Shown here in pieces: positions 18,037 to 28,025 of a stretch of DNA of 64,000 nt. The notes under the pieces were generated by a model. The model was not told where the DNA came from, did no database searches, and saw nothing but the letters and a program-made list of their open reading frames with translations. The position numbers and the translations under genes are program-made. Numbering within the stretch: the first letter of the stretch is position 1; every line of letters begins with the position of its first letter. The stretch covers positions 1,550,001-1,614,000 of the forward strand of contig NZ_CP019701.2 of the NCBI RefSeq assembly GCF_002005205.3. Reading direction: 5' to 3'. The DNA is from Rhizobium rhizogenes (GTDB taxonomy: Bacteria; Pseudomonadota; Alphaproteobacteria; Rhizobiales; Rhizobiaceae).

Positions 18037-20271
18037 ATGTCGATTCCAAACTCCATCAAGATCACCCCGGAACTCGTTGCATCCCACGGGCTGAAGCCCG
18101 ACGAATACCAGCGTATCCTCGACCTGATCGGACGGGAGCCGAGCTTTACCGAGCTTGGCATCTTCTCGGCCATGTGGAACGAGCACTGCTCCTACAAGTC
18201 CTCCAAGAAGTGGCTGAAGACCCTGCCGACAACAGGACCGCGCGTCATTCAGGGCCCCGGTGAAAATGCCGGCGTGGTCGATATCGACGATGGCGACTGC
18301 GTCGTCTTCAAGATGGAGAGCCACAACCACCCGTCCTATATCGAGCCCTATCAGGGTGCGGCAACCGGCGTCGGCGGCATTCTGCGCGACGTCTTCACCA
18401 TGGGCGCACGCCCGATCGCGGCCATGAACGCCCTGCGTTTCGGTGCGCCCGACCACCCGAAGACCCGCCACCTCGTGGCCGGTGTCGTCGCCGGTGTCGG
18501 CGGATACGGCAATTCCTTCGGCGTGCCGACGGTTGGCGGCGAAGTGGAATTCGACCCGCGTTATAACGGCAATATCCTCGTCAACGCCTTTGCCGCCGGC
18601 CTTGCCAAGTCCAATGCAATCTTCCTTTCGGAAGCCAAGGGCGTCGGCCTGCCGGTCGTTTATCTCGGTGCGAAGACCGGCCGCGACGGCGTCGGCGGCG
18701 CGACCATGGCGTCCGCCGAATTCGACGAATCCATCGAGGAAAAGCGCCCGACCGTTCAGGTCGGCGACCCCTTCACCGAAAAATGCCTGCTGGAAGCCTG
18801 CCTCGAGCTGATGAAGACCGGCGCGGTCATCGCCATTCAGGACATGGGCGCCGCCGGCCTCACCTGCTCGGCCGTCGAAATGGGCGCCAAGGGCGACCTC
18901 GGCATCGAACTCGACTTGAACGCCGTGCCGGTGCGCGAAGAGCGCATGACGGCTTACGAAATGATGCTGTCGGAAAGCCAGGAGCGCATGCTCATGGTTC
19001 TCGAGCCCTCCAAGGAAGAGGTCGCCAAGGCGATCTTCGTCAAGTGGGGTCTGGACTTCGCCATCGTCGGTAAGACCACCGATGATCTGCGTTTCCGCGT
19101 GCTGCACAATGGCGAGGAAGTCGCCAACCTGCCGATCAAGGAACTGGGCGATCAGGCTCCGGAATATGACCGCCCGTGGACGCCCGCCAAGGTACCCGCG
19201 CCGCTTTCAGAAAACGACGTGCCCGCCGCCGATATCGCCGATGCACTGGTATCGCTGGTCGGTTCGGCCAACAATTCCTCGCGCCGCTGGGTCTACGAAC
19301 AGTATGACACGCTGATCCAGGGCAATTCGCTGCAGCTTCCCGGCGGCGATGCCGGCGTGGTTCGCGTCGAAGGCCATGACAAGAAGGCGCTCGCCTTCTC
19401 CTCCGACGTGACGCCGCGTTATGTCGAGGCCGATCCCTTCGAAGGCGGCAAGCAGGCTGTGGCCGAATGCTGGCGCAACATCACCGCGACAGGCGCTCTG
19501 CCGCTGGCGGCCACCGACAACCTCAATTTCGGCAACCCGGAAAAGCCCGAGATCATGAGCCAGCTCGTCCATGCCATCAAGGGCATCGGCGAAGCCTGCC
19601 GCGTCTTGCAATTCCCGATCGTTTCCGGCAACGTCTCGCTCTATAACGAGACCAATGGCCAGGCGATCCTGCCCACCCCCACCATCGGCGGCGTTGGCCT
19701 CCTGAAGGATTGGGGCCGCATGGCACGCATCCGTTTCGCCGCCGCTGACGACGTGGTGCTGCTCGTAGGCGCCCCTGCCGGCCTCGGCACGCATATCGCC
19801 CAGTCGGTTTACATGCGTGACATTCATGGCCGCATCGATGGTCCGGCGCCACATGTCGATCTGGCCGCCGAAAAGAACAACGGCGATTTCGTCCGCAGCC
19901 TCATCAACGATGGTCTTACCACCGCCGTTCACGATTGCTCCTCGGGCGGTCTGGCACTTGCGGTTGCCGAAATGGCGATTTCGTCGGGCATCGGCGCAAC
20001 CATCGACGCGGTCGAAGGCCACAACCCGGTACTCACCTTCTATGGCGAAGATCAGGGCCGTTACGTTCTGACGATCAAAAAGGACGATCTCGACGAGGTG
20101 CAGGCAGCGGCGAAGGCGGCGGGCGTTTCCTGCCCGGTCATCGGCGTTACCGGCGGTTCCACCGTAAAGCTGGGCACGGCGCGCGCCGTCGAGATTAAAG
20201 AATTGCACTTGGCCTATGAATCGTGGTTCCCTCAATTCATGGACGGCGAAACTTTGCTCGCCGCAGAATGA
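18037..20271 (+). CDS. purL: FGAM synthase subunit PurL, small type
   Basis: This protein has 744 residues, the length of the PurL that works with separate PurS and PurQ. Typical blocks are [47 protein letters not shown] and [10 protein letters not shown]. It converts FGAR to FGAM using ammonia from PurQ and ATP. The ATG at 18037 gives the family N-terminus; a GTG three codons earlier has no better support. It is separated from purQ by the lipoprotein and MocR/DUF1127 genes and followed by bolA 16 bases downstream. Confidence 0.97.
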   Translation: MSIPNSIKITPELVASHGLKPDEYQRILDLIGREPSFTELGIFSAMWNEHCSYKSSKKWLKTLPTTGPRVIQGPGENAGVVDIDDGDCVVFKMESHNHPSYIEPYQGAATGVGGILRDVFTMGARPIAAMNALRFGAPDHPKTRHLVAGVVAGVGGYGNSFGVPTVGGEVEFDPRYNGNILVNAFAAGLAKSNAIFLSEAKGVGLPVVYLGAKTGRDGVGGATMASAEFDESIEEKRPTVQVGDPFTEKCLLEACLELMKTGAVIAIQDMGAAGLTCSAVEMGAKGDLGIELDLNAVPVREERMTAYEMMLSESQERMLMVLEPSKEEVAKAIFVKWGLDFAIVGKTTDDLRFRVLHNGEEVANLPIKELGDQAPEYDRPWTPAKVPAPLSENDVPAADIADALVSLVGSANNSSRRWVYEQYDTLIQGNSLQLPGGDAGVVRVEGHDKKALAFSSDVTPRYVEADPFEGGKQAVAECWRNITATGALPLAATDNLNFGNPEKPEIMSQLVHAIKGIGEACRVLQFPIVSGNVSLYNETNGQAILPTPTIGGVGLLKDWGRMARIRFAAADDVVLLVGAPAGLGTHIAQSVYMRDIHGRIDGPAPHVDLAAEKNNGDFVRSLINDGLTTAVHDCSSGGLALAVAEMAISSGIGATIDAVEGHNPVLTFYGEDQGRYVLTIKKDDLDEVQAAAKAAGVSCPVIGVTGGSTVKLGTARAVEIKELHLAYESWFPQFMDGETLLAAE

Positions 20272-20287
20272 ATTAAGGAGAAACACC

Positions 20288-20521
20288 ATGCCCATGAAAC
20301 CCGGCGACATTGAAGACATGATTAAGGCGGGAATTCCCGGGGCAAAGGTCACGATCCGCGATCTGGCCGGTGATGGCGATCATTACGCGGCGGAAGTCGT
20401 CGCGGAAGCATTCAAGGGCAAGACCCGCGTGCAGCAGCATCAGATGGTCTATGACGCGCTGAAGGGCAATATGGGCGGCGTTCTGCATGCCCTTGCCCTG
20501 CAGACCTCGGCTCCCGAATGA
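20288..20521 (+). CDS. bolA: BolA family protein
   Basis: This 77-residue protein has the BolA fold signature in its centre (VTIRDLAGDGDHYAAEVVAE and the conserved KTRVQQHQMVYDAL). BolA proteins bind an Fe-S cluster jointly with CGFS monothiol glutaredoxins and act in iron sensing and cluster delivery. The start ATG follows AAGGAG (20275-20280), and the gene lies 16 bases after purL, so the two are cotranscribed. Its partner grxD lies 1.9 kb downstream rather than directly adjacent. A strong terminator follows. Confidence 0.94.
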   Translation: MPMKPGDIEDMIKAGIPGAKVTIRDLAGDGDHYAAEVVAEAFKGKTRVQQHQMVYDALKGNMGGVLHALALQTSAPE

Positions 20522-20595
20522 TTGCGCCCGTGAAAGCGATGCCGGCGAGACAGCTTCACTGTCCCGCCGACGCATAAAGGCTCCGGATTAAATCA

Positions 20596-20630
20596 AAGGC
20601 CCGCGTGACACTCTCACGCGGGCCTTTTCA
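20596..20630. terminator. Bidirectional terminator between bolA and the convergent gene
   Basis: A perfect 13 bp stem (20596-20608 with 20614-20626) and a 5-base loop, with T-rich ends on both strands. It should end the purL-bolA transcript and also the minus-strand gene that stops at 20655. Confidence 0.85.
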
Positions 20631-20654
20631 TATCAGGAAAAGGGCAAACGCCGC

Positions 20655-21803
20655 TTACAAGGCAGGCGGCGTCTGTGAATCCAGATCGGCGAAAGACGCG
20701 GCCGGCAAAGGCCCCGCCGTCAGCAGCGTAAAATCGTAACCGGACCGGCGATCCGGGCCCAGAACATATTGCCGGTGCATGCGCAGGAAATTGCGCTTGT
20801 TCTTTTTATAACGCTCCGGCGAAAGCGAGTGCTTGAAACGGATCGGCACGATCTTGGGCTGCGGCGCATCCGCGTGACCGGTCAAGGCCACGGTATTGCA
20901 CCGGTAAAGGTGGATCGGATCGGTCAGACACTGGATGTCAAACCATGTCACCTGCTGGTGATGCGCGATAGTGCCGACGCTCTCACGCAGCCTGTCCGCA
21001 CTCGACAGGAATGCGCATTGAAGCGCCGCCCCACCCAGGGTCGCAAAGGATAGTTTCCGGCCATCCAGCGCATCCGGCTTCAGCTCCAGCACACGGCCGA
21101 TAGTGGCGAGCGCAAGACTGGCGCCCATGCTGTGCGAAACGACCAGAACCTCGTCCGAAGCCTGTTCGAGCGCCGTCAGGACAAGCGCCGCCCTCTCCTC
21201 GATCCAGTCGCGGGCAATCGGCTCATCGCGGCCGACTGCAAGTGCGAACCGCCAGTCCGCGTAAAGATGCAGGGTGTGAAACCGCTCGGCAAACGGCAGA
21301 AACGCCTTCAGGAAAAACAGCGCGGCGGCGGGAAGGCTGATCAAAAACAGCCAGAGTGGCAAAGCGAACAGCCATGGCGAAAGGGCAATAGCGGCAGCAA
21401 GCCCGCCACCGGCAAGCATCAGCAGGAACGGAAAGATGAAGAACAGGCCGAAACGCCAGGCATGGCGAAAGTAGCGCGCCGCGCCGCCTTCGGCGATGAT
21501 GCCCGCCCCGGCCTTGAACCCGAGCCAGATCTGCCGCCAGACCGGTTCATCCCGCAACTCGGAGATGACCCCATTATGATCATAGACAAAAATCTCCGAA
21601 CGGGTTCGCCAGTCGCCCGCCGAGGCCTCCACCGTGAATGTTTCACCTCCCGGCGCATTCTCCAGCGGCCCCACCGCATAGTCCACATCCCAGGTCTTGC
21701 CGGCCAGTGCCGCCGCCCGCTGGTAACGCAGATGATGGGCGGCCGCATCGAGCGGATCGAAACCGGGAAAATAAAGAACAAGTCGTGACTTGACGGTCGG
21801 CAT
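20655..21803 (-). CDS. Membrane protein with alpha/beta-hydrolase features
   Basis: The ATG at 21803 is chosen (382 residues); an in-frame ATG at 21827 would start inside a repeat element. N-terminal FPGFDPLDAAAHHLRYQRAAAL is followed by two hydrophobic hairpins (residues about 115-180) and then a hydrolase-like half with the nucleophile elbow VVSHSMGASLAL. The last third is basic (RYKKNKRNFLRMHRQY). It may be a membrane-bound esterase or lipase-like enzyme. It points against the flanking bolA and grxD genes. Confidence 0.68.
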   Translation of the reverse strand: MPTVKSRLVLYFPGFDPLDAAAHHLRYQRAAALAGKTWDVDYAVGPLENAPGGETFTVEASAGDWRTRSEIFVYDHNGVISELRDEPVWRQIWLGFKAGAGIIAEGGAARYFRHAWRFGLFFIFPFLLMLAGGGLAAAIALSPWLFALPLWLFLISLPAAALFFLKAFLPFAERFHTLHLYADWRFALAVGRDEPIARDWIEERAALVLTALEQASDEVLVVSHSMGASLALATIGRVLELKPDALDGRKLSFATLGGAALQCAFLSSADRLRESVGTIAHHQQVTWFDIQCLTDPIHLYRCNTVALTGHADAPQPKIVPIRFKHSLSPERYKKNKRNFLRMHRQYVLGPDRRSGYDFTLLTAGPLPAASFADLDSQTPPAL

Positions 21804-21821
21804 GCACAAACCTTCGGGCGG

Positions 21822-21921
21822 GAGCATTTCCAGTAAAAGCGGGACCGCTTTTACGTCAGGACAATGCGTAAAAACAAATAGATAGAGCGTTTTCGCGTTT
21901 CAGAGAAAAGCGGAAATGCTC
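21822..21921. repeat. 100 bp MITE-like repeat with inverted ends
   Basis: It begins GAGCATTTCC (21822-21831) and ends GGAAATGCTC (21912-21921), exact inverse copies. Inside, GTAAAAGCGG and CCGCTTTTAC (21833-21842 and 21845-21854) form a hairpin, and the right end carries a second imperfect palindrome. Elements with these ends are, from memory, common between genes in Rhizobiaceae. It covers the alternative upstream start of the minus-strand gene, which argues against that start. Confidence 0.65.
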
Positions 21922-22015
21922 TACAGACACCCGAAAGGATCGCTTGATACAGTGGGCGATGCACGTATAGTAAAAATCGCGACGGAAATATGATTTATTT
22001 ATCGGTGAGGGAAAT

Positions 22016-22264
22016 TTGTCTGGCATCGTCGATCAAGTGCTCAACGGCGTCGTCAAGGGCGCGCTGTCTGAAATCCTCACCAAGACCGGTATCCGCAAAA
22101 CCCGCCGCACGCGCCGGACGAAAAACAGCGGCTCCCTCGCGGGCGGCATCGTCGGATCCGTCCTCGAAGCCGCGATCAACGCCGCCGTCAAACCCAAGCC
22201 GGCCAAGAAACAGGTGAGCAAAAGACGCACCGCCGCCGCGCGCAGCAGGCAGAGATATCGCTGA
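22016..22264 (+). CDS. Small basic protein of unknown function
   Basis: The frame starts at a TTG (22016) with GAGG at 22007-22010, five bases away, and gives 82 residues. It has a central hydrophobic, glycine-containing helix (GGIVGSVLEAAINAAVKP) and is otherwise rich in Arg and Lys (RKTRRTRRTKN and a C-terminal SKRRTAAARSRQRY). A nested frame at 21990 lacks such structure. It may bind nucleic acid or be a peripheral membrane protein; nothing is certain. It lies 147 bases before grxD on the same strand. Confidence 0.5.
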   Translation: MSGIVDQVLNGVVKGALSEILTKTGIRKTRRTRRTKNSGSLAGGIVGSVLEAAINAAVKPKPAKKQVSKRRTAAARSRQRYR

Positions 22265-22411
22265 GGCGTCTCAAGCCACTTTTTTGGCATGTCGTGCATT
22301 GCAACACGGGCGCATTTTTTACACACCACGGGTGGAAATCGCGCCGCGACATGTTATCTAGGAACAAACAGAAAGCAGCGGCCTTGAACCGCATGTGAAA
22401 GGAATAAGCCT

Positions 22412-22747
22412 ATGAGCGGCATTCACGACATGATCGACAGCGAAGTGAAGAGCAACGACATCGTTCTTTTCATGAAGGGCACCCCGCAATTTCCGCAGTG
22501 CGGTTTTTCCGGCCAGGTGGTACAGATCCTCGATTATCTCGGCGTCGACTACAAAGGCATCAACGTGCTTGCCGATGCTGACATCCGTCAGGGTATCAAG
22601 GACTATTCCAACTGGCCAACCATTCCGCAGCTCTACGTCAAGGGCGAATTCGTCGGCGGCTGTGACATCGTAAGAGAGATGTTCCAGTCCGGCGAACTGC
22701 AGAATCACTTCCAAGAACAGGGTATCAGCGTCCGCGGCGCGGCCTGA
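22412..22747 (+). CDS. grxD: Monothiol glutaredoxin (CGFS type)
   Basis: This 111-residue protein has the active site PQCGFSGQ with Cys30, the [19 protein letters not shown] glutathione-binding block, and a normal length. CGFS glutaredoxins assemble and hand over 2Fe-2S clusters and pair with BolA for iron signalling. AAAGGA at 22398-22403 precedes the ATG. In many alphaproteobacteria it lies directly after bolA; here a minus-strand gene and a small gene separate them. The exporter gene follows 95 bases downstream. Confidence 0.96.
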   Translation: MSGIHDMIDSEVKSNDIVLFMKGTPQFPQCGFSGQVVQILDYLGVDYKGINVLADADIRQGIKDYSNWPTIPQLYVKGEFVGGCDIVREMFQSGELQNHFQEQGISVRGAA

Positions 22748-22842
22748 TTTCGGCCGGTTCATCCGGCCCACCCTGATTGTCAGAAATGTATGCCAGGCGT
22801 TGCTTCATGCAACGCCTTTGCCGTTCTTTTTGGGGCAATCCT

Positions 22843-24093
22843 GTGACAAATCTTTCACAATCCACCGCTTCGCGCGCAGGCTCGATGGGGCGCACGGAAT
22901 TTATTGCGCTGGCCGCAATGCTGATGGCGCTGAACGCGCTTGCCATCGACATCATGCTGCCCGGTCTTCAGGAAATCGGCGCATCACTGGGCGTCGTCAA
23001 TGAAAACCACCGCCAATACGTGATTTCCACCTATCTTCTCGGCTTCGGCATCGCCCAGCTTCTGTATGGACCGATCTCGGACCGTTTCGGCCGCCGCAAG
23101 CCGATGCTCGTCGGTCTGGCCATCTACATCATCTCCGCCATTGCCGTGGTCTTCGTACCGTCATTCTCCGGCCTCCTGGTCCTGCGCTTCATCCAGGGCA
23201 TCGGTTCGGCGGCGACGCGTGTCATCACCATCTCGATCGTCCGTGACATCTATGGCGGCCGTCAGATGGCGGAAGTCATGTCGCTGATCATGATGGTCTT
23301 CATGGTCGTTCCGGTCATCGCGCCCGGCACCGGCCAGATCGTGCTTTTCTTCGGCAACTGGCATCTGATCTTTGCCTTCATGGCCGGCATCGCCGCCGTC
23401 GTGACGGCCTGGATGTATTTCCGCCTGCCGGAAACCCTGCATCCGGATGATGTCCGCCCTTTCACTGCCCGTTCGGTGCTCGGCGGCTTCAAGATCGTGC
23501 TCACCAACCGTATCGCGCTCTGTTACACGCTTTCGAGCACCTTCATCTTCGGCGCGCTGTTCGGCTTCATCAACTCGGCTGAACAGGTCTATAAGGGCAT
23601 CTACGGCCTTGGTGCATGGTTTGCGGCGGCCTTTGCCGGCGTTGCGCTGTTCATGGCCTTCTCGTCCTTCATCAATGCAAGGCTGGTCGGCAGGTTCGGC
23701 ATGCGCAAGCTCTCGCACGGATCGCTGCTTGGCTTCATCGCCATCACCTTTATCTGGCTGGTGGTGCAGATGCTGGGACCGGAGCCGATGCCCTTTGCCA
23801 TCTTCATCGTGTTCTTTGCGCTGGCCATGTTCCAGTTCGGCTGGATCGGCTCGAACTTCAACTCGCTTGCCATGGAGCCGCTCGGCCATGTCGCCGGCAC
23901 CGCCTCCTCCGTCATCGGTTTCATGGGAACCGTCGGCGGTTCGCTGATCGGCGCCGGCATCGGCCAGGCTTTCGACGGCACGGCGCTGCCGATGGTGGCC
24001 GGCTTCTTCGTCGTCTCCATCATCGGTCTGATCTTCGTGCTGATCGGCGAAAAGGGCATGCTGTTTCAGGCGCACAACAAGCCGACACGGTGA
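22843..24093 (+). CDS. Bcr/CflA-family drug exporter (MFS)
   Basis: The GTG at 22843 is taken as start (416 residues); an upstream ATG adds 22 residues unlike the family, and an ATG at 22888 is a shorter option. Twelve hydrophobic segments are visible. The MFS loop motif between helices 2 and 3 reads GPISDRFGRRKPML and the Bcr/CflA N-terminal AIDIMLPGLQEIG is present. Members pump out drugs such as bicyclomycin and sulfonamides by proton exchange; the true substrate is unknown. It is followed by a clear terminator. Confidence 0.9.
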   Translation: MTNLSQSTASRAGSMGRTEFIALAAMLMALNALAIDIMLPGLQEIGASLGVVNENHRQYVISTYLLGFGIAQLLYGPISDRFGRRKPMLVGLAIYIISAIAVVFVPSFSGLLVLRFIQGIGSAATRVITISIVRDIYGGRQMAEVMSLIMMVFMVVPVIAPGTGQIVLFFGNWHLIFAFMAGIAAVVTAWMYFRLPETLHPDDVRPFTARSVLGGFKIVLTNRIALCYTLSSTFIFGALFGFINSAEQVYKGIYGLGAWFAAAFAGVALFMAFSSFINARLVGRFGMRKLSHGSLLGFIAITFIWLVVQMLGPEPMPFAIFIVFFALAMFQFGWIGSNFNSLAMEPLGHVAGTASSVIGFMGTVGGSLIGAGIGQAFDGTALPMVAGFFVVSIIGLIFVLIGEKGMLFQAHNKPTR

Positions 24094-24111
24094 GAGCCAT
24101 TGGAAAAAGGA

Positions 24112-24143
24112 AAGGGCGCGGAACAGAATTCCGCGCCCTTTTT
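24112..24143 (+). terminator. Terminator of the exporter gene
   Basis: A 12 bp stem (24112-24123 with 24129-24140) with a 5-base loop, followed by T residues. Confidence 0.9.
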
Positions 24144-24174
24144 GTTTGGGTACAAGCTGACCTCATCCGCCCGC

Positions 24175-24287
24175 CGTCACCCCGGACCTGATCCGGGGTC
24201 CAGCCAGCCCAAGTCCTTGGGCTGAGAAAAGTCTTTCCGCCGCGCAGACGTGCCGCGGCTGGATGCCGGATCAAGTCTGGCATGACG
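24175..24287. repeat. RIME1-like intergenic element, copy A
   Basis: About 113 bp bounded by CGTCAC and CATGACG, with outer palindromes around CCCGGACCTGATCCGGGG and GCCGGATCAAGTCTGGC. It lies between the convergent exporter gene and the first phosphatase gene. It has the same design as copies at 30164, 47513 and 63530. Confidence 0.8.
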
Positions 24288-24324
24288 ATGGAGGGTGTTG
24301 CGTCATCCCCCCGAATCCGAAGCT

Positions 24325-25149
24325 TCACACCGTAAAAATCTTCTCGCGCAGCAATTCCCACGTCTCCTGATCCGGCGCCAGCAGCAGCCCGCCATCCACA
24401 TGGCGCGGCAGATAGGGCGAGCCATCGAGGCGGGCGGCATAGGCACCCGATTCCTGCGAGATCAGCGTACCGGCCAGATGGTCCCACGGCATCAGCTTGT
24501 TATACATCAGGAAGTGCATGTGGCCGCCGCAGAACAGGCGATATTCATGCGCCGCGCAGCGATAGCTGGTGAAGAGCCGCACATCGGCAAGATTCAGCAG
24601 CACCTTGCGGCGGGTCTCTATGTCGAAATAGCCGGTATTGGCGATGCCGACCATCTGCGACAGTTCCGGCGCCGGCACGACCGACATCTGCGTCTGCGCG
24701 CCATCGGCGCTGCAAAGCCATGCGCCGGAGCCTTTTTCAGCAATCGCCCAGTCATTGCCCATCGGATCGAAGATCAGGCCGGCAACGGTCTCGCCTTTGG
24801 AGATGACGCTCATCATCACGCCGAAGAGCGGCAGGCCGGAAGCGAAATTATAGGTGCCGTCGATCGGATCGACCACCACGGCCAGATCGGCATCGGCAAG
24901 CTTGCCGAGCAGCGAGGCATCCGCCGCCACCGCCTCTTCGCCGATGAACAGCGCATCGGGCATGATGTCCTGTACGCGGGCGCGGATCAACCGCTCGGCG
25001 GCCTCGTCGGCCTCGGTGACGAGATCGATCGCCTCGGACTTTATCCTGACGTCGCCATCGCCCAGATTGCGGAACCGCGGCAGGATTTCCACTGCTGCCG
25101 CCTCCTGAAGCGCGTTGGCGAGAGAGGCGATGTCGAGTTCGAGGGCCAT
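24325..25149 (-). CDS. Inositol monophosphatase-family protein, copy 1
   Basis: This 274-residue protein starts at 25149 with AAGGA ahead; a longer frame begins at 25176. The metal site motifs are VTEADEAAE, IGEEAV, DPIDGTYNF and MPWDHLAG, complete and in order. The family covers inositol phosphatases, 3'-phosphoadenosine phosphatases and fructose-bisphosphatase-like enzymes, so the substrate is not set. It is the last gene of a minus-strand run (glsA, ttcA, paralogue, this) and lies 30 bases after its paralogue. Confidence 0.87.
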   Translation of the reverse strand: MALELDIASLANALQEAAAVEILPRFRNLGDGDVRIKSEAIDLVTEADEAAERLIRARVQDIMPDALFIGEEAVAADASLLGKLADADLAVVVDPIDGTYNFASGLPLFGVMMSVISKGETVAGLIFDPMGNDWAIAEKGSGAWLCSADGAQTQMSVVPAPELSQMVGIANTGYFDIETRRKVLLNLADVRLFTSYRCAAHEYRLFCGGHMHFLMYNKLMPWDHLAGTLISQESGAYAARLDGSPYLPRHVDGGLLLAPDQETWELLREKIFTV

Positions 25150-25179
25150 GGGCGATATCCTTCTTTCTGAGCGCAACGA

Positions 25180-26007
25180 CTATAAAGCGACGATTTCCCG
25201 TCGCAGCATCTTCCAGCTTTCTTTGTCGGGGGCAGACAGGATGCCACCCGCCATTTGTCCCGGCCGATAGGGCGTATTGTCGAAACGGGCCGTATAACCG
25301 CCCGCCTCCTGGTGAATGAGCACGCCGGCGAGGTGATCCCAGGGCATCAGCTTTTCATGGCCGATAAAATGTAGCTTGCCGGCCGAGACGAGCCAATATT
25401 CGTGCGCCGAACAATTCAGCGAAAACGCCATCCTGGTCTTCGCCATATTGGCGGCAATCACCGGGCGGCGATCCTGATGGCTGTGGCCCCAGGAAAAGAT
25501 GCCGACCATTTCGGACAACGGCACGGGATCGGCAACTCGGAGCTTCGCCTGCGAGCCGTTCCTGCGATTGAGAAACGCACCCTCACCCTTCAGTGCAAGG
25601 ATGGTATCGCCCATGACAGGATCGTGGATGATGCCCGCCACCGTTTCGCCCTTGACGGTGACCGCAAGCAGCGTACCGAAAGCGGGAAAACCGGAAGCAT
25701 AGTTGAAAGTGCCATCGATGGGATCGATCACGAAGGCGAGCGGCGCATCGGCAAGGGCGGGAACGACTGACTGGTCGGCGTCATAGGTTTCCTCACCGAC
25801 GATATGGGCCGTCGGAAACCGCTGCAACAACGCGGCGGTAATCGCCTTTTCCGCGAGAATATCGGCCTCGGTGACGAGATCGACGGCGGAGGTTTTTTCC
25901 GATACGGCGCCGGCGCCCAGGTTTCGGAAGCGGGGCAGGATGACATCGGTACCGGCAGCGGCAACGGTGGAAACGAGGAAGTCGATATCTTTATCGGAAA
26001 GGCTCAT
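25180..26007 (-). CDS. Inositol monophosphatase-family protein, copy 2
   Basis: The ATG at 26007 gives 275 residues; the frame runs on upstream into the end of ttcA, which argues against an earlier start. All metal-binding motifs are intact: VTEADILAE, VGEETY, DPIDGTFNY and MPWDHLAG. It is clearly a paralogue of the gene just downstream, with the same length and block order but many changed residues, so the tandem copies are not recent. ttcA ends 19 bases upstream, so the two are cotranscribed. Confidence 0.87.
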   Translation of the reverse strand: MSLSDKDIDFLVSTVAAAGTDVILPRFRNLGAGAVSEKTSAVDLVTEADILAEKAITAALLQRFPTAHIVGEETYDADQSVVPALADAPLAFVIDPIDGTFNYASGFPAFGTLLAVTVKGETVAGIIHDPVMGDTILALKGEGAFLNRRNGSQAKLRVADPVPLSEMVGIFSWGHSHQDRRPVIAANMAKTRMAFSLNCSAHEYWLVSAGKLHFIGHEKLMPWDHLAGVLIHQEAGGYTARFDNTPYRPGQMAGGILSAPDKESWKMLRREIVAL

Positions 26008-26026
26008 GGCGCGGGGCACTTCTTCA

Positions 26027-26965
26027 TCAGGGAGGGCTGGCCTCCCTACGCTCTTCAGGTGACGCCCCGGTGACAGCAAGCGCCGAAAAATCAAAAAGCC
26101 TGGGATCAAGCAGATGCGAAGGGTTTACATGCGCAAGTGCCCGCAGCATCACATCCTTGCGGCCCGGCATGCGCCGTTCGATATCCGCCAGCATCTCTTT
26201 CATGGCATTGCGCTGAAGCCCGTCCTGCGAGCCGCAGAGGTCGCAGGGAATGATCGGGAATTCCATCGCCGCCGCAAATTTCGCCATATCGTCTTCGGCG
26301 CAATAGGCAAGCGGGCGCATGACCATCAGGTCGCCCTCGTCATTCAAAAGCTTCGCCGGCATGCCGGCAAGACGGCCGCCATGGAAGAAGTTCATGAAAA
26401 AGGTTTCGAGAATATCCTCGCGGTGATGACCGAGCAGCAATGCGTCGCAACCTTCCTCCCGCGCGATGCGGTAGAGATTGCCACGCCGAAGCCGCGAACA
26501 GAGCGAACAGTAAGTGCCGCCGGAGGGCACCTTTTCCTTCACCACCGAATAGGTATCGCGATATTCGATGCGATGGGCGACACCGATCTTCGCCAGATAT
26601 TCCGGCAGCACGTGCTTGGGAAAATTCGGCTGGCCCTGATCGAGATTGCAGGCCACCAGTTCCACCGGCAAAAGCCCGCGCCATTTGAGATCGAGCAGCA
26701 GCGCCAGAAGACCGTAGCTGTCCTTGCCGCCGGAAAGGCCGACAAGCCAGCGCTTCTGGCCCTTCAGCATGCCGAAATCTTCAAAGGCCTGGCGCACATT
26801 GCGCAGCAGCCGCTTGCGCAGCTTGTTGAACGAGACTGAGCGCGGCGCGTTGTCGAACAGTGGATGCGAGCTGCCGTTTTCCTCGGACGCGTCCTGATCC
26901 GCCCCGATCTGGGCGGCCCCGGCCTGATCTACAAAGTCATCGATCTTGGTGAGAATGTTCATCAT
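26027..26965 (-). CDS. ttcA: tRNA 2-thiocytidine synthetase TtcA
   Basis: This 312-residue protein has the ATP pyrophosphatase loop SGGKDS at residues 78-83 and two CxxC motifs (YCSLC and PCDLC) that hold the 4Fe-4S cluster in TtcA, which thiolates cytidine 32 of tRNA. The [15 protein letters not shown] block also fits. GGAG lies 7 bases ahead of the ATG at 26965, whereas the frame extends upward into the glsA tail. It lies between glsA and the two phosphatase genes. All three are on the minus strand with gaps of 61 bases or less. Confidence 0.92.
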   Translation of the reverse strand: MMNILTKIDDFVDQAGAAQIGADQDASEENGSSHPLFDNAPRSVSFNKLRKRLLRNVRQAFEDFGMLKGQKRWLVGLSGGKDSYGLLALLLDLKWRGLLPVELVACNLDQGQPNFPKHVLPEYLAKIGVAHRIEYRDTYSVVKEKVPSGGTYCSLCSRLRRGNLYRIAREEGCDALLLGHHREDILETFFMNFFHGGRLAGMPAKLLNDEGDLMVMRPLAYCAEDDMAKFAAAMEFPIIPCDLCGSQDGLQRNAMKEMLADIERRMPGRKDVMLRALAHVNPSHLLDPRLFDFSALAVTGASPEERREASPP

Positions 26966-27026
26966 CCGCTCGCTCCGGCACGACTGCCGTTCTTCATGCA
27001 GGCAATGCCCCCATCCGCCGGCAATA

Positions 27027-27956
27027 TCAAGCCCCGAATACCGACCAGCCGGTTTTCGTCGCCAGCAATTCCAGCGCCTGTGACCCGAGCGCCGAATTGC
27101 CGACCTTGTTGAGACCCGGCGACCAGACCGCAATCGACGCCTTGCCGGGCGCCACCGCCATGATGCCGCCGCCGACGCCGCTCTTGCCCGGCAGACCAAC
27201 ATGATAGGCGAAATCGCCCGATCCGTCATAATGGCCGCAGGTCAGCATCAGCGCATTGATACGCCGCGCCCGGCGGTCCGAAACGACCGTGTGACCGGTC
27301 AACGGATTGCGACCGCGATTGGCGAGGAAAAGCCCGGCACGGGATAGCTGGGCGCAGGTCATCGACAGCGCGCACTGATGGAAATAAACGCCGAGCGTAT
27401 ATTCCACCGGGTGGTACAGATTGCCGAAGGAGCGCATGAAATTGGCGAGTGCGAAATTGCGGAACCCCGTCGCCTGCTCGGATTTCGCCACCGTATCGTC
27501 AATGCTGATCGTATCATCGTCCGCGAGATAACGAACGAAGCGCAGAAGCTCGCCGATCGCCTCACGCGGCTGGTGGCCGGAAAGAACGATATCGGTCACC
27601 ACGATGGCGCCCGCGTTCACAAAGGGATTGCGCGGGATGCCGTGCTCATGCTCCAGCTGGACGATGGAGTTGAAGGAAGAGCCTGAAGGTTCGCGCCCCA
27701 CCCGGTTCCACACCGTCTCACCGGCCTTGCCGAGCGCCAGCGTCAGCATGAAGACCTTGGAGATACTCTGGATCGAAAACGGCACAAGCGCATTGCCGGC
27801 CGTATAGGTGGTTCCATCGACAGTGGTGATGGCGATGCCGAACTGGTTGGGATCGACCTTGGCGAGTTCGGGAATGTAATCCGCAACCTTTCCCTCGCCC
27901 AGTCTTGGCAGCATGCTGTCATAGATGGAATCGACGATACCCTGAATGTCCTGCAT
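27027..27956 (-). CDS. glsA: Glutaminase
   Basis: This 309-residue protein of the serine-dependent glutaminase family hydrolyses glutamine to glutamate and ammonia. The catalytic Ser-x-x-Lys is in [10 protein letters not shown] and the other blocks are present ([31 protein letters not shown]). Its length matches E. coli GlsA (YbaS/YneH). The ATG at 27956 is only 25 bases after the rpsD terminator loop, so the gene either has a very tight promoter or is read through from rpsD. ttcA follows 61 bases on. Confidence 0.95.
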   Translation of the reverse strand: MQDIQGIVDSIYDSMLPRLGEGKVADYIPELAKVDPNQFGIAITTVDGTTYTAGNALVPFSIQSISKVFMLTLALGKAGETVWNRVGREPSGSSFNSIVQLEHEHGIPRNPFVNAGAIVVTDIVLSGHQPREAIGELLRFVRYLADDDTISIDDTVAKSEQATGFRNFALANFMRSFGNLYHPVEYTLGVYFHQCALSMTCAQLSRAGLFLANRGRNPLTGHTVVSDRRARRINALMLTCGHYDGSGDFAYHVGLPGKSGVGGGIMAVAPGKASIAVWSPGLNKVGNSALGSQALELLATKTGWSVFGA

Positions 27957-27975
27957 GCACAGCCTTCCCCAGCAA

Positions 27976-28004
27976 ACAAAAAAGCCGCCCCGAAGGGCGG
28001 CTTT
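27976..28004 (-). terminator. Terminator of rpsD
   Basis: Minus-strand stem of 10 bp (28004-27995 with 27990-27981) and a CGAA-type loop, followed by U residues. Confidence 0.9.
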
Positions 28005-28025
28005 CTGAATACTGAAACGCGTCGA

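Noticed and set aside
21804..21827. Earlier ATG of the hydrolase-like membrane gene
   Set aside because: It begins inside the 100 bp repeat with inverted ends; the ATG at 21803 is better placed.
26966..27229. Upstream extension of ttcA
   Set aside because: It would overlap the end of glsA, whereas the ATG at 26965 has a good Shine-Dalgarno.
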